DNA of 46,658 nt from Massiliimalia sp964370215 (GTDB lineage Bacteria > Bacillota > Clostridia > Oscillospirales > Ruminococcaceae): assembly GCA_964370215.1 (NCBI GenBank), contig CAYJIM010000010.1:1-46658 (forward strand). The letters run 5' to 3'. Under the pieces are notes generated by a model. It saw nothing but the letters and a program-made list of their open reading frames with translations. It was not told the origin of the DNA and did not search any database. The position numbers were made by a program, and so were the translations under genes. This document shows positions 9,316-17,784 of this stretch, one piece after another (positions within the stretch are counted from its first letter, which is position 1; every line of letters starts with the position of its first letter).

Positions 9316-10593
9316 TTATTGTAAATTGCTGACCTGTAACGTATGGATCGGGCCTGCCGACCAGTCAGTTGTGCCATTCGAACGTCGCGGATAAAGGTCC
9401 ACTGTCATTTCGTATAGGCGGTTCTCCTGTGCGACAGAGACCAAAGAAGCCTCTCCGTCAAATGGTTTTGCCGGTTGTTGCACAATGCCGACATAGGGCA
9501 GGAAGAACCAGCGCGGTAAGACAGCACCGGTATTGCCATGCAAGTTAAGATTGGACAGCACCGTTGCCGCCCCCTCGGTACGTTCATACAATCGCACTTG
9601 GCCGTGATAGTCATCTTCATAATCCACCCATGCTGCATCCGACAACAGCGGATCGCGCTGTTTGACGATGGCCACCGTCAACGGTAGATTTTCTTCATTG
9701 CGCAAGGTGATTTGCTCTCCCTGCACCGTGTTGTAGTACCACGGATAGAGTTTGAGATAAAAGTTTGGGAAGGTTTCCCCTGCCGACACATCCGGCATTG
9801 CAACGCCCTCTGTCGGGGTGATTTCTGCATCTTTTCCCGCATTCTCCCACTGAAAAACCGTATTTTGAATGCCTATTGGCACCCCTTCTTCCACCACGCC
9901 TTCGGCAAGGGGAAAGGTGTATTGATATTGGAATTTGAGGTTGGCATGGATGCGGTCGGTATCGTCTACAGTCAAAATCAATTCAACGACACGTTCACTT
10001 TGTATCTTGTCTTTGGTAAAGCGTGTTGTGTCATAGCCATGGGTTGCAGCTGCCAGCAAAAATTCATTCCACGATACCTGATCAGGATCCTGTGATGCCG
10101 GACTGCGAGACTGCACAAAGCTGTATTCATACGGGGTGTGTTGCACCACTTCGGCGCTATTGACCTCATAAAAATTTCCGGCGGCATTGAGTGTCACCAC
10201 TGCATCCAACACGGTATGGTCAAAGCTGACTGCGGAGAATGCAATTTCATAAAGCGCCGCTCCATCGGTTGGTGGTGTGGTCGCCTCAACATATTCTCCC
10301 GTATCGGTCTGGGTCAAAAACACCCCTTGTACAGTACTACCATCGCCATTGGTGATGGTAGGGGGATAAATGGTGTCATGTCCAAACCAGTGATCGAAAT
10401 TCATCACTTCAAATTCTTCTGCAATGTTTTCGGCAATGGCGGTACTTCCTCGCACTTCATATCCTTGTGTGGAAATGACCGACGAACTGGAAAAAGCAGA
10501 GAACAGAGGGACGGTGATGAGCCCCAAAATTGCCACAGCCGCCAAGACTTCCAATAAACTGAACCCTTGGTTTTGTGTGTGCCACAGTTTCAT
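9316..10593 (-). CDS. Large minor pilin, PilV/GspI-like (425 aa)
   Basis: The protein starts MKLWHTQNQGFSLLEVLAAVAI, a clear type III prepilin signal with cleavage after G10 and E at mature position 5. The chosen ATG has the ribosome binding site AAAGGAGGGGTGG; a longer in-frame reading upstream would run into pilO and is rejected. A hydrophobic helix spans about residues 11-32. The ectodomain of roughly 390 residues is much longer than that of typical PilV (about 130-200 aa). It lies between pilO (37-base gap) and the PilX-like gene (22-base gap). PilV is the closest class by signal and position, not by a recognised ectodomain. Confidence 0.82.
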   Translation of the reverse strand: MKLWHTQNQGFSLLEVLAAVAILGLITVPLFSAFSSSSVISTQGYEVRGSTAIAENIAEEFEVMNFDHWFGHDTIYPPTITNGDGSTVQGVFLTQTDTGEYVEATTPPTDGAALYEIAFSAVSFDHTVLDAVVTLNAAGNFYEVNSAEVVQHTPYEYSFVQSRSPASQDPDQVSWNEFLLAAATHGYDTTRFTKDKIQSERVVELILTVDDTDRIHANLKFQYQYTFPLAEGVVEEGVPIGIQNTVFQWENAGKDAEITPTEGVAMPDVSAGETFPNFYLKLYPWYYNTVQGEQITLRNEENLPLTVAIVKQRDPLLSDAAWVDYEDDYHGQVRLYERTEGAATVLSNLNLHGNTGAVLPRWFFLPYVGIVQQPAKPFDGEASLVSVAQENRLYEMTVDLYPRRSNGTTDWSAGPIHTLQVSNLQ

Positions 10594-10630
10594 ACCACCC
10601 CTCCTTTCTTTGCTTTTTATTGACGGATGG

Positions 10631-11332
10631 TTATTCTGCCGATTGTGCTGCAGTTGTACCGGTGGTCGGTGCCCCAAATGGATATGGTACGCCAATTTCC
10701 ACATCCGGTAACGGGGTTGGCTCATACACACCTTGTTCGTAGTCGATAAAGTATTGGTTGATGGTCATCGCTGTTGCCAATTCCCCTTTTGCAGGGTCGT
10801 AGGTGATGCCGATGGCTTCGAGCGAAACTTTGGTATCGTCGCTGTAAATATAGTCCAACGCTTGTTTCAACCGATCGTAGGAAAGGTCTCCTGCGGTCGA
10901 TGAGCCTGTTTGGTAGGCCGACAAGGTGGTATAGGTTTGACTGCCGTCTTCCCCTGTGACATAGGCGTCAAAACTGGTGACAAGTTCCGGTGCAATAAAG
11001 GAAATTTCAGAGAACTCATAGCCGAGTGTATCTTCAAATGCAAGCATCCAAAGCAGAACATCTTCCTCACGCATCCCTACCGGATAACTCGCCATCTGCT
11101 CGGTGATATAGGCCTTTGCAACTTCGGTGTCCGCTTCGTACTGTTGCAAGTTGAGGTAATGCGCTTCTCTTTCTTGCAACTGCGGCATCAACGCTGTAAT
11201 CTGTGCTTCTATTCCATCCGCTTGGGTTTGTACTTGAGTGTGCACGCCAAAGAATAAAATCAAAAACAACGCCACACCGCCGATGATCAACAACAATTGT
11301 AGGTCTCTTCTTGCTAACTTTTTCATTGTCAT
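10631..11332 (-). CDS. pilO: Type IV pilus inner-membrane alignment protein PilO-like
   Basis: This 233-aa protein has a short basic N-terminus, one transmembrane segment at about residues 12-30 (LQLLLIIGGVALFLILFFGV), a coiled-coil-like stretch to about residue 80 and an extracytoplasmic domain. That is the bitopic plan of PilO. It starts 12 bases after the stop of the pilM-pilN fusion, with GAGGGGGCGTA before the ATG. PilO pairs with PilN and links the cytoplasmic PilM ring to the rest of the machine. The C-terminal tail is rich in proline and threonine and may be disordered. The family call rests on architecture and gene order. Confidence 0.75.
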   Translation of the reverse strand: MTMKKLARRDLQLLLIIGGVALFLILFFGVHTQVQTQADGIEAQITALMPQLQEREAHYLNLQQYEADTEVAKAYITEQMASYPVGMREEDVLLWMLAFEDTLGYEFSEISFIAPELVTSFDAYVTGEDGSQTYTTLSAYQTGSSTAGDLSYDRLKQALDYIYSDDTKVSLEAIGITYDPAKGELATAMTINQYFIDYEQGVYEPTPLPDVEIGVPYPFGAPTTGTTAAQSAE

Positions 11333-11344
11333 TACGCCCCCTCA

Positions 11345-12973
11345 CTATAAAATAAAATCTTCATCGGTTGTCGGATCGGTTTCCGGTACAGGTTCTACCG
11401 GCACTACTTCCTCAGCAGTCGGATAGACACAGCTGATGGAGAACGAAGTGACCGGTATACCACCCTCCGTCGTTTCAGCAATGGAGGTGACAACCACTTG
11501 ATCCAAACTTTCAAAGGTGCGGAATTGCGACAGCACCACTGCCGCCTCTTCCATCGTTTCCACCTGTACATTCATCGATACACCGGTATCATCACAAGAG
11601 GCGGACAACAACAACAGGTTGGATGGCATTTTTACTTCAATCTCTTCTAAAAACGCATGTAGCTGTGCATTGTAATTGTTGCTTTCTCCTTCAAGAATTT
11701 CAAAATTCCCCTTCACTGCCTCGTACTCTACATAGGCATGATACGCCTCTTCAGCATATGCAAGGTCATTGTATCGTGCCTGCATGGCATTGAACTCAGC
11801 TTGTGCTGTGACATATTCCATCAAAGAAAAACCTGCAGTACCCAAACCACCAACAACACCGAGTACCAACACCGTCACCGGTAGAAACATGGATTGACTG
11901 AATTGACTGCTGAAGGGACGTTTTTTCCCTTCTTCTTGTATGGTTGGCATGAGGGACAACGGTTGAAACGAGCTACCAATACAAGCGGCATATGTCGAAG
12001 TATTGACATCTCCACCAATTTGCCCCATACTCGGTAGGTATTGCAGCGGCACCACTTCTACCCCAATGGCATCTGCTACGGCATCACGCAGTCCCACCAA
12101 ATTGGCGCAAGCATCCAACAGTACCACACGGTCGATCTGCGCCCCTTTGTGTGCCGACTTGAAAAAGTCTGCACTGCGCACGACGCCATTTGCCAAGCGA
12201 TTTAATATTTCTTCACAACGCTCCTGCGACACAAAGGTGCGAAGCCACTTTTCATCGGCACACAGACCCAATGCCTCGGTAAACTGCGTATCGTCCATTT
12301 CAGCGGACTGCATGGCCGAAGAAATCAACTCATCCCCCCCAAAGGGAAAGGTGCGTTGTAACAGCATGACATTGTCTCGCATAAAGGTGGCAAGCGTTTG
12401 CTTCGGTGCAATGGCAAGGTACATGGTCACCCCACTCAAAGAGGCTCTTTTAAATAGGTTATATTGGCTATTGGACACATGATCCAACGCTTCTACCGAA
12501 AGCCCTGCGACCTTTGCAAAGGAAATGTATTCTTCCAACAGCTGTTTGGGCGCTACTGTAATGAGTACTCTCGACGCAGCATGCTCCCCTGTTGTCGTTT
12601 CCAGTAAGGCATGTGCAATTTCATACCCTGACAAATCAATCGGAAAGTACTCTGCCGCATTGGTCTGCACAATGGATTTTAACCGATTTTCTTTGACCAG
12701 CGGCAACTGTACTTCACGGCTAACAATACGCGAAGAGGCAATGGTAAAGGTCACCTCTTTCAGGTCTATGATGCCATGCTTTGTCATTTGTTGTTTGAGT
12801 TCCCGCGCCAACGGTTCTGCCACCGCGATGTGTCCATCTTGTACCGCACCCTCCGGCGTTTGAAAATAAAAACTTGTCAAAACCTTGGTATTTTTTCGTT
12901 GTTTTGCGGAAACACACACCCGTGTCAGTCGTTCTCCCAATTCAATACTTAGCACTTTTTTTGCCATTTGCAA
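11345..12973 (-). CDS. pilM: PilM-PilN fusion protein of the type IV pilus
   Basis: Residues 1 to about 345 match PilM, an actin-fold ATPase: VLSIELGERLTRVCVS is the phosphate-1 strand, and VDTNAAEYFP-like text (QTNAAEYFPIDLSGYEIAH) follows near residue 85. A transmembrane segment lies at about 375-400 (FLPVTVLVLGVVGGLGTAGF). It is followed by a coiled-coil stretch and a PilN-like extracytoplasmic domain to residue 542. Just before the membrane segment, LSLMP takes the place of the NLLP motif by which free PilN docks on PilM. PilM and PilN are usually separate genes; here one reading frame joins them and no separate pilN is present. The TTG start is six bases from GGGGAG; an ATG at 12967 is the alternative. 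Confidence 0.8.
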   Translation of the reverse strand: MQMAKKVLSIELGERLTRVCVSAKQRKNTKVLTSFYFQTPEGAVQDGHIAVAEPLARELKQQMTKHGIIDLKEVTFTIASSRIVSREVQLPLVKENRLKSIVQTNAAEYFPIDLSGYEIAHALLETTTGEHAASRVLITVAPKQLLEEYISFAKVAGLSVEALDHVSNSQYNLFKRASLSGVTMYLAIAPKQTLATFMRDNVMLLQRTFPFGGDELISSAMQSAEMDDTQFTEALGLCADEKWLRTFVSQERCEEILNRLANGVVRSADFFKSAHKGAQIDRVVLLDACANLVGLRDAVADAIGVEVVPLQYLPSMGQIGGDVNTSTYAACIGSSFQPLSLMPTIQEEGKKRPFSSQFSQSMFLPVTVLVLGVVGGLGTAGFSLMEYVTAQAEFNAMQARYNDLAYAEEAYHAYVEYEAVKGNFEILEGESNNYNAQLHAFLEEIEVKMPSNLLLLSASCDDTGVSMNVQVETMEEAAVVLSQFRTFESLDQVVVTSIAETTEGGIPVTSFSISCVYPTAEEVVPVEPVPETDPTTDEDFIL

Positions 12974-13021
12974 TCAGTACTCCCCTCTGCTTCTATCGTT
13001 CATCTATGCGATCAAAGTTCT

Positions 13022-13783
13022 CTACATCCCTAACAATCCACCATACCATGTCACCACGTCCTGCCCCCACAAAAGGGCAAGCAATACGCCTATGGCAAGG
13101 TAGGGTCCCATGGCAAGGTCACGTCCTGCGCCAAACCATTTCATGCGTATCAAATGCACCACAGACCCGATGGCACATCCCGCAATAAAGGCGAATACCG
13201 TTGGCCACAGCCCCAAAAAAAGGCCACAACCAAACATCAATTTGACATCGCCACCGCCAATGGCACGTCCTTTAGAGGCGAGTAGCAACAATAGCAACAC
13301 ACCACTGACACTGACAGCCCCCAACAAATAGTCTGCCCAATTTGACAAGTTTAGTACCAGTTGTATCACACCTAAAACGGCAATGAATACAGTGGTTTGT
13401 ATGGGAATTTCTCGGATGCGCCAATCGATAACCGACAGCACCAACAAGGTGGAAACAAGGCAGGCTACTAATAGCGCTTCTATTGTCAATCCTTTGAGCA
13501 GAAATACCAACAACCACAGTAGCCCGTTGGCCAGTTCTATGAGAGGGTATTGTGGCGAAATGCGCACACCACAGGTCGCACATCTGCCCCGTAGGAAAAC
13601 CCAGCTAAGCACTGGCACCAATTCCCATATCCGTAATTTTTTTTGGCATTTGGGGCAATGGGAAGCACCAAATACAACGCTCTCTTTTTGCGGAATGCGC
13701 AGTATACAGACGTTGCAAAAACTGCCAATGACAATCCCAAGGATCGCCACCAGTGTGTACATTGCTACGACAATTAGGTCCAT
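13022..13783 (-). CDS. pilD: Prepilin peptidase PilD (A24 family)
   Basis: This 253-aa polytopic membrane protein cleaves and N-methylates prepilins. The first third has the GSFCNVCILRIP segment and two CxxC pairs (CPKC near residue 43 and CATC near 70), the zinc-binding loop of bifunctional enzymes. The two catalytic aspartates are in VIDWRIREIP (about residue 118) and GGGDVKLM (about residue 178). At least seven hydrophobic segments are visible. It lies 230 bases after the second pilin gene and 48 before the pilM-pilN fusion. All the prepilin-like proteins of the operon are its likely substrates. Confidence 0.95.
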   Translation of the reverse strand: MDLIVVAMYTLVAILGIVIGSFCNVCILRIPQKESVVFGASHCPKCQKKLRIWELVPVLSWVFLRGRCATCGVRISPQYPLIELANGLLWLLVFLLKGLTIEALLVACLVSTLLVLSVIDWRIREIPIQTTVFIAVLGVIQLVLNLSNWADYLLGAVSVSGVLLLLLLASKGRAIGGGDVKLMFGCGLFLGLWPTVFAFIAGCAIGSVVHLIRMKWFGAGRDLAMGPYLAIGVLLALLWGQDVVTWYGGLLGM

Positions 13784-13930
13784 GAATGTTGTCCTCTATC
13801 TCTATAAAATCAACCAAAATTTTCGGTTGTTGTTTGCAAAGTAAATGGTTGTCACACCTATGACAACAGGTTGTTTGTGGGTTTACGAATGAAAAAATAC
13901 GCTCAAATAAAAAGCAAAAATATCGGCATT

Positions 13931-13971
13931 GCCGAAAAAGGAACGTCTCGGGGGGATTTTCCTTTTTCGGC
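13931..13971 (-). terminator. Strong hairpin after the second pilin gene, possible partial terminator
   Basis: Bases 13931-13943 (GCCGAAAAAGGAA) pair perfectly with 13959-13971 over 13 bp, with a 15-base loop. On the minus strand it lies 43 bases after the pilin stop and is followed by AATGCCGATATTTTTGC, an imperfect T-rich tract. It could terminate part of the transcripts or protect the 3' end of pilin mRNA, keeping pilin output above that of the downstream genes. A weaker 7-bp hairpin (13848-13854 with 13861-13867) follows before pilD. Confidence 0.6.
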
Positions 13972-14013
13972 TGTCCGATCAAACGTACAAACGAGCAATG
14001 TTAGAAGAATCGG

Positions 14014-14598
14014 TTACGGTGCAACACCGATGGTTACCCAGTTCGCGGAAGTGACATCGATGCCACCGGTTTCGCTGTCAAAGGTAAAGGTAAATGGCGC
14101 ACTCAAGCCCCCAGCAGATTCTGCTTGAACCTTTTGTGTCGTATCCAATGTCGCAGACCAGGTACCACTTCCACTACTCGATTCTGCCGGTGTTCCTGTC
14201 CAGCCCATGACTTCCAGTACACTTGACAGAATTTGTTTACCTGCTGCTTTATCTGCTGCCGTTAGTGTTCCTGTACCAGATGCCGGTGCTCTGCTGCCGG
14301 TTAAGCCGGTTGATTGTACCGACAAGCTCGTACCGGAAGTCCAAGTCACGGTGTATTGTACGCCGGACGGTACTTTGTTTTGTGGGTCGGTGACAGCGGC
14401 GGTTGTCCCTCTCATGATATGAGTAGCAACCTGAATATCATTGGATTCTCTGGAGCGCTCTACATAACGAATATATTGCGGCGCCAGAACTGCTGCCAAA
14501 ACTGCGATGATAGCAACAACAATGATCAATTCTACCAAAGTAAAACCGCGATTGTTTTTGCGTACTTGATTTACTTTTGCAAGCATTTTTTCTTTCAT
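14014..14598 (-). CDS. Major type IV pilin-like protein 2
   Basis: This 194-aa prepilin has the signal KNNRGFTLVELIIVVAIIA: cleavage after G18, E at mature position 5 and a hydrophobic helix to about residue 40. The helix region is nearly the same as in the upstream pilin gene (both contain LVELIIVVAIIAVLAAVL and ERSRESND), while the globular C-terminal domains differ. This domain is rich in Ser, Thr and Gly (SGSGTWS, TGLTGSRAPASGTGT). The ATG has a GAGGAG site six bases upstream. The copy pattern suggests duplication of a major pilin followed by divergence of the exposed half. Which of the two is the main filament subunit cannot be told from sequence. Confidence 0.9.
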   Translation of the reverse strand: MKEKMLAKVNQVRKNNRGFTLVELIIVVAIIAVLAAVLAPQYIRYVERSRESNDIQVATHIMRGTTAAVTDPQNKVPSGVQYTVTWTSGTSLSVQSTGLTGSRAPASGTGTLTAADKAAGKQILSSVLEVMGWTGTPAESSSGSGTWSATLDTTQKVQAESAGGLSAPFTFTFDSETGGIDVTSANWVTIGVAP

Positions 14599-14677
14599 CT
14601 CAATCTCCTCTTTCTATATTTTTCATTTTCTCTGCATCCTCTCTACTCCCCGAACGAGAGGCGGCAATCTTAAGGTG

Positions 14678-14762
14678 GATTTCCTCTACCGCTTGAACGA
14701 CGAGGAAATCATATCAACACTTACAGATCTTCAAAAATGTCACTTTCCAAACATCTGTAAGT
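14678..14762 (-). repeat. Two stem-loops between the tandem pilin genes
   Basis: The 186-base gap between the pilin genes holds two inverted repeats: 14719-14728 with 14753-14762 (ACTTACAGAT, 10 bp) and 14678-14686 with 14702-14710 (GATTTCCTC, 9 bp). Neither is followed by a T-run on the minus strand, so they look more like mRNA processing or stability structures than terminators. They may allow separate levels of the two pilins. Confidence 0.5.
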
Positions 14763-14784
14763 ATGTTTATTAAAATGTGGCAAG

Positions 14785-15366
14785 TTAATCCTGCAATCCG
14801 ATGACTGTGTCCCAGAATCTGCCATTGCCCCCAAGCCCCGTTTCACTGGCAATGGCAACGTCGCCGGTGCCGGTATCGATGTGAAAGACAAGGTCGTGGG
14901 CATTGCCGGCGGCGGACGCTGCATCCGCTATCCGTCCCGTCGTTTCATCGACACCCATGATCAGTCTCACTTCTTGCTGTATTTTTGCAATGCAAGGGTC
15001 ACCTGCCGGTAATGCGATACCGTAGCTTCCGCGCTTGTAAAGGTCGGAACTAAACATGTTGAATTTACCACTCGCCGTATCCACCGTAATAGTACCGTCG
15101 GTGGTATGCAGTCCATTGGTTGCCCAACTGACGGCCATAATATAACCACTCGGCACGTCATTGTTTGGATCTATGATGGCAAGGCTGACTGCATCAATGA
15201 GGTGAGAGGCCACTTGTAGGTCGTTACTCTCTCTCGAGCGTTCCAGATATTGCAGATACTGCGGCACTAACACCGCTGCCAAAACGGCAATGATGGCCAC
15301 CACAATGATCAGTTCCACCAAAGTAAATCCGCGGTTGTTTGTGCGCAAGTTTGAATTCTGACACAA
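14785..15366 (-). CDS. Major type IV pilin-like protein 1
   Basis: This 193-aa prepilin has the signal RTNNRGFTLVELIIVVAII with cleavage after the glycine, E at mature position 5 and a hydrophobic helix of about 25 residues, then ERSRESND at the start of the globular domain. The reading begins at TTG, with AAGGAA 11 bases upstream; the short leader it gives is normal for prepilins. It lies 25 bases after pilC and is followed by a nearly identical N-terminal half in pilin 2. The globular domain has two cysteine-poor, glycine-rich stretches and ends WDTVIGLQD. Confidence 0.9.
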   Translation of the reverse strand: MCQNSNLRTNNRGFTLVELIIVVAIIAVLAAVLVPQYLQYLERSRESNDLQVASHLIDAVSLAIIDPNNDVPSGYIMAVSWATNGLHTTDGTITVDTASGKFNMFSSDLYKRGSYGIALPAGDPCIAKIQQEVRLIMGVDETTGRIADAASAAGNAHDLVFHIDTGTGDVAIASETGLGGNGRFWDTVIGLQD

Positions 15367-15391
15367 GGGTCACGCACTTCCTTTTTTATTT

Positions 15392-16609
15392 TTATAGTGT
15401 GTCGAGTGATGCATATAGTTCGGTCATCGGCAGAATGATTGCCAGTACAATGGTACCGATGATAAGTGCCAGTAAAATAATGATCATTGGTTCAATTGCA
15501 GCCATAACAGCTGCAGTTGTCGCTTCCACTTCTTCGTCGTAATAATCGGCAAGTTTGGTAAACATGCCTTCCAAATCCCCGACTTCCTCCCCGATCTTTG
15601 TCATATGACAGACCAGTGGTGGAAACAGCCCACAACGGGTGAGCGGTTCGGACAAAGGTGTCCCCATTGCCACATCGTCACGCGCGGCGAGGAGCGCCTC
15701 TTCAAAATAAACATTGTCCATCGTTTTGGCGACGATTTCCAAGGCATCAATCATCGGAATCCCTGCGGAAATGAGCGTGGCCATGGTACGACAGGTTCTT
15801 GCAGCCGCTGTTTTTGTAACCAATTTCCCAAAAATGGGCAACTTCAATTGAATTTTCCCAAAAAGCCGCTTTCCGCCGGGCTTTTGGGCATAAAATCGTA
15901 ACAGGAAAAAGCCCCCGATCAGAGCGATGGCGACAAAGATCCAGCTACTCTGCATAAAGTCCCCTGCCGCCACAACAATTTGGGTAAGCAGTGGCAATTC
16001 CGCCCCAAGTCCTGACAACACCGATTCAAACTGCGGTACGACGTAGCCCAGCATCACCATAATGACAATGATGGATACCACGACAATGACTGCAGGGTAA
16101 ATGGAGGAACGTCTGACCAAGGCACGCAGTCTTGCGTCCTTTTCAAACTGCTCACCCATACGGCCGAAGGCGAGTTCAAGGTTACCGGAGGCTTCCCCAC
16201 TACCGACCATCGTGATCATTAAGTTGGTGAAGATATTGGCATTTTCCATCATCGATTCCGAAAGTGAAGAACCGGAACGAATCGAGCCACAGACATCTCC
16301 CACCGCTTTTGCCAAAATTTTATTTTCTGTCTGTTCGGCAAGCATTTCAAATGCCGCCGTCACCGGCACCCCTGCCGACGAAATGCTGACAAATTGGCGG
16401 CACAGTACCGCCAAATCACGTGGCTTTGGTTTCTTTTCAAATAGATCTTTGCTGGAACCGGACTGTAATGCAGAAGCCTGCTCAACACTGACAAGAATCT
16501 GTCCGTTGTTTTTTAGTAATGCGGTCGCCTGTTCTACACTCGCCGCATCAATGCTCCCTTTTTTCTCTTTGCCGTTCTGTTCAATGACGACATAGGAAAA
16601 TTTAGCCAA
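15392..16609 (-). CDS. pilC: Type IV pilus inner-membrane platform protein PilC (GspF family)
   Basis: This 405-aa protein has the usual PilC length and plan: an N-terminal cytoplasmic region, two tandem GspF domains (about 65-190 and 270-395) and three hydrophobic segments (about 170-190, 220-240 and 375-395). The motifs RQFVSISSAGVPV and RTMATLISAGIPM mark the start of the two repeats, and GSGEASGNLE and KIGEEVGDLEGM are their conserved centres. PilC is the platform on which PilB and PilT act. The start is TTG (LAKFSYVV) with an AAGGAAAGGG site upstream; no nearby ATG fits. It lies 28 bases after pilT. Confidence 0.95.
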   Translation of the reverse strand: MAKFSYVVIEQNGKEKKGSIDAASVEQATALLKNNGQILVSVEQASALQSGSSKDLFEKKPKPRDLAVLCRQFVSISSAGVPVTAAFEMLAEQTENKILAKAVGDVCGSIRSGSSLSESMMENANIFTNLMITMVGSGEASGNLELAFGRMGEQFEKDARLRALVRRSSIYPAVIVVVSIIVIMVMLGYVVPQFESVLSGLGAELPLLTQIVVAAGDFMQSSWIFVAIALIGGFFLLRFYAQKPGGKRLFGKIQLKLPIFGKLVTKTAAARTCRTMATLISAGIPMIDALEIVAKTMDNVYFEEALLAARDDVAMGTPLSEPLTRCGLFPPLVCHMTKIGEEVGDLEGMFTKLADYYDEEVEATTAAVMAAIEPMIIILLALIIGTIVLAIILPMTELYASLDTL

Positions 16610-16637
16610 GGTGGCAACACCCTTTCCTTTTCAACTT

Positions 16638-17708
16638 TTAAAACATGCGCTTGCTGAGCGCGATGCGATCCTGTGCAAAGGCCATCGCACTTTCGGAGCT
16701 GATTTGTCCTTTTAAATACAGATCCAACAACGCATCATCCATCGTTTTCATGCCCGCTTTGGCATTGGTCAGAATGACCGACGGAATCTGAAAGGTCTTT
16801 GCCTCTCGAATATTGTTGCGAATCGCACTATTGGAAAGCATGACTTCAAATGCCGCCACACGCCCCTGTCCGTCGATGGTCGGCAACAATTGTTGCGACA
16901 CCACACACTCCAACACATCGGCAAGCTGGGTGCGAATTTGCTGTTGTTGATGCGGTGGGAATACGTCAATGATACGGTCAATGGTATTGGCAGCCCCCAC
17001 GGTATGGAGAGTGGAAAAGACCAAATGTCCTGTTTCCGCTGCGGTCACCGCAATGGAAATGGTTTCCAAATCACGCATCTCTCCAACCAGAATCACATCA
17101 GGGTCTTGTCGGAGTGCTGCACGTAACGCGTTTGGAAAACTCTGGGTGTCACTGCCCACTTCCCGTTGATTGACGATGGATTTGTTGTGATGATGTAAAT
17201 ACTCCACCGGATCCTCCAACGTGAGGATATGATGGTTATATTTTTGATTGATCAAATTGATCAAGCTGGCAAGGGTGGTGGATTTCCCGCTCCCTGTCGC
17301 ACCGGTCACCAAGACAAGGCCACGTTTTTTCTCACACATATTGATGACCGCTTGGGGCAATTGTAGTTCTTCGGGTGTGGGGATGTGGCTATTGAGCACC
17401 CTTGCCGTCATGGCATAAGAATTGCGTTGGGTGAATACGTTGATTCGAAATCGCCCAATAGAGGGGGCAGAGTAGGCAAAGTCTACCTCGCCATGCTCTT
17501 CAAAAGTGCTCAAAATGATAGGTGACATGATGCTTTGGGCAAGCACTTTAATCTGCCCTGCCGAAAGCGGTTGTTCGTCGAGTGGGACAAGTTTGCCACT
17601 CACCCGTCCTGTCGGCGGAATGTCTGCACTCAAATGCAGGTCGGAAGCGCGCTGTTGTACCGCCAATGACAATAGATCTTCAAATTTCATTTCAAGATGA
17701 TTCAACAT
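16638..17708 (-). CDS. pilT: Pilus retraction ATPase PilT
   Basis: This 356-aa AAA-type ATPase has all hallmarks of PilT: the Walker A motif GATGSGKST near residue 137, an Asp box with LEDPVEY, the Walker B region DPDVILVGEMRD near 203, a His box GHLVFSTLHT near 226, and the PilT signature AIRNNIREAK near residue 295, which replaces the usual AIRNLIRE. It should power pilus retraction, and so twitching motility or DNA uptake. GAGGAG lies 10 bases before the ATG. It follows pilB by 76 bases. Confidence 0.96.
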   Translation of the reverse strand: MLNHLEMKFEDLLSLAVQQRASDLHLSADIPPTGRVSGKLVPLDEQPLSAGQIKVLAQSIMSPIILSTFEEHGEVDFAYSAPSIGRFRINVFTQRNSYAMTARVLNSHIPTPEELQLPQAVINMCEKKRGLVLVTGATGSGKSTTLASLINLINQKYNHHILTLEDPVEYLHHHNKSIVNQREVGSDTQSFPNALRAALRQDPDVILVGEMRDLETISIAVTAAETGHLVFSTLHTVGAANTIDRIIDVFPPHQQQQIRTQLADVLECVVSQQLLPTIDGQGRVAAFEVMLSNSAIRNNIREAKTFQIPSVILTNAKAGMKTMDDALLDLYLKGQISSESAMAFAQDRIALSKRMF

Positions 17709-17784
17709 GATTGTTTGCTCCTCTCGGCAGTGTTCTCACAAGAATGTCTGCTTTTCGCTTTTTCTTTGCAGTCACCCGGCTCTT

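Noticed and set aside
10594..10731. Upstream extension of the PilV-like gene
   Set aside because: The extra 46 codons overlap pilO, lack a ribosome binding site and would put the prepilin signal far from the N-terminus.
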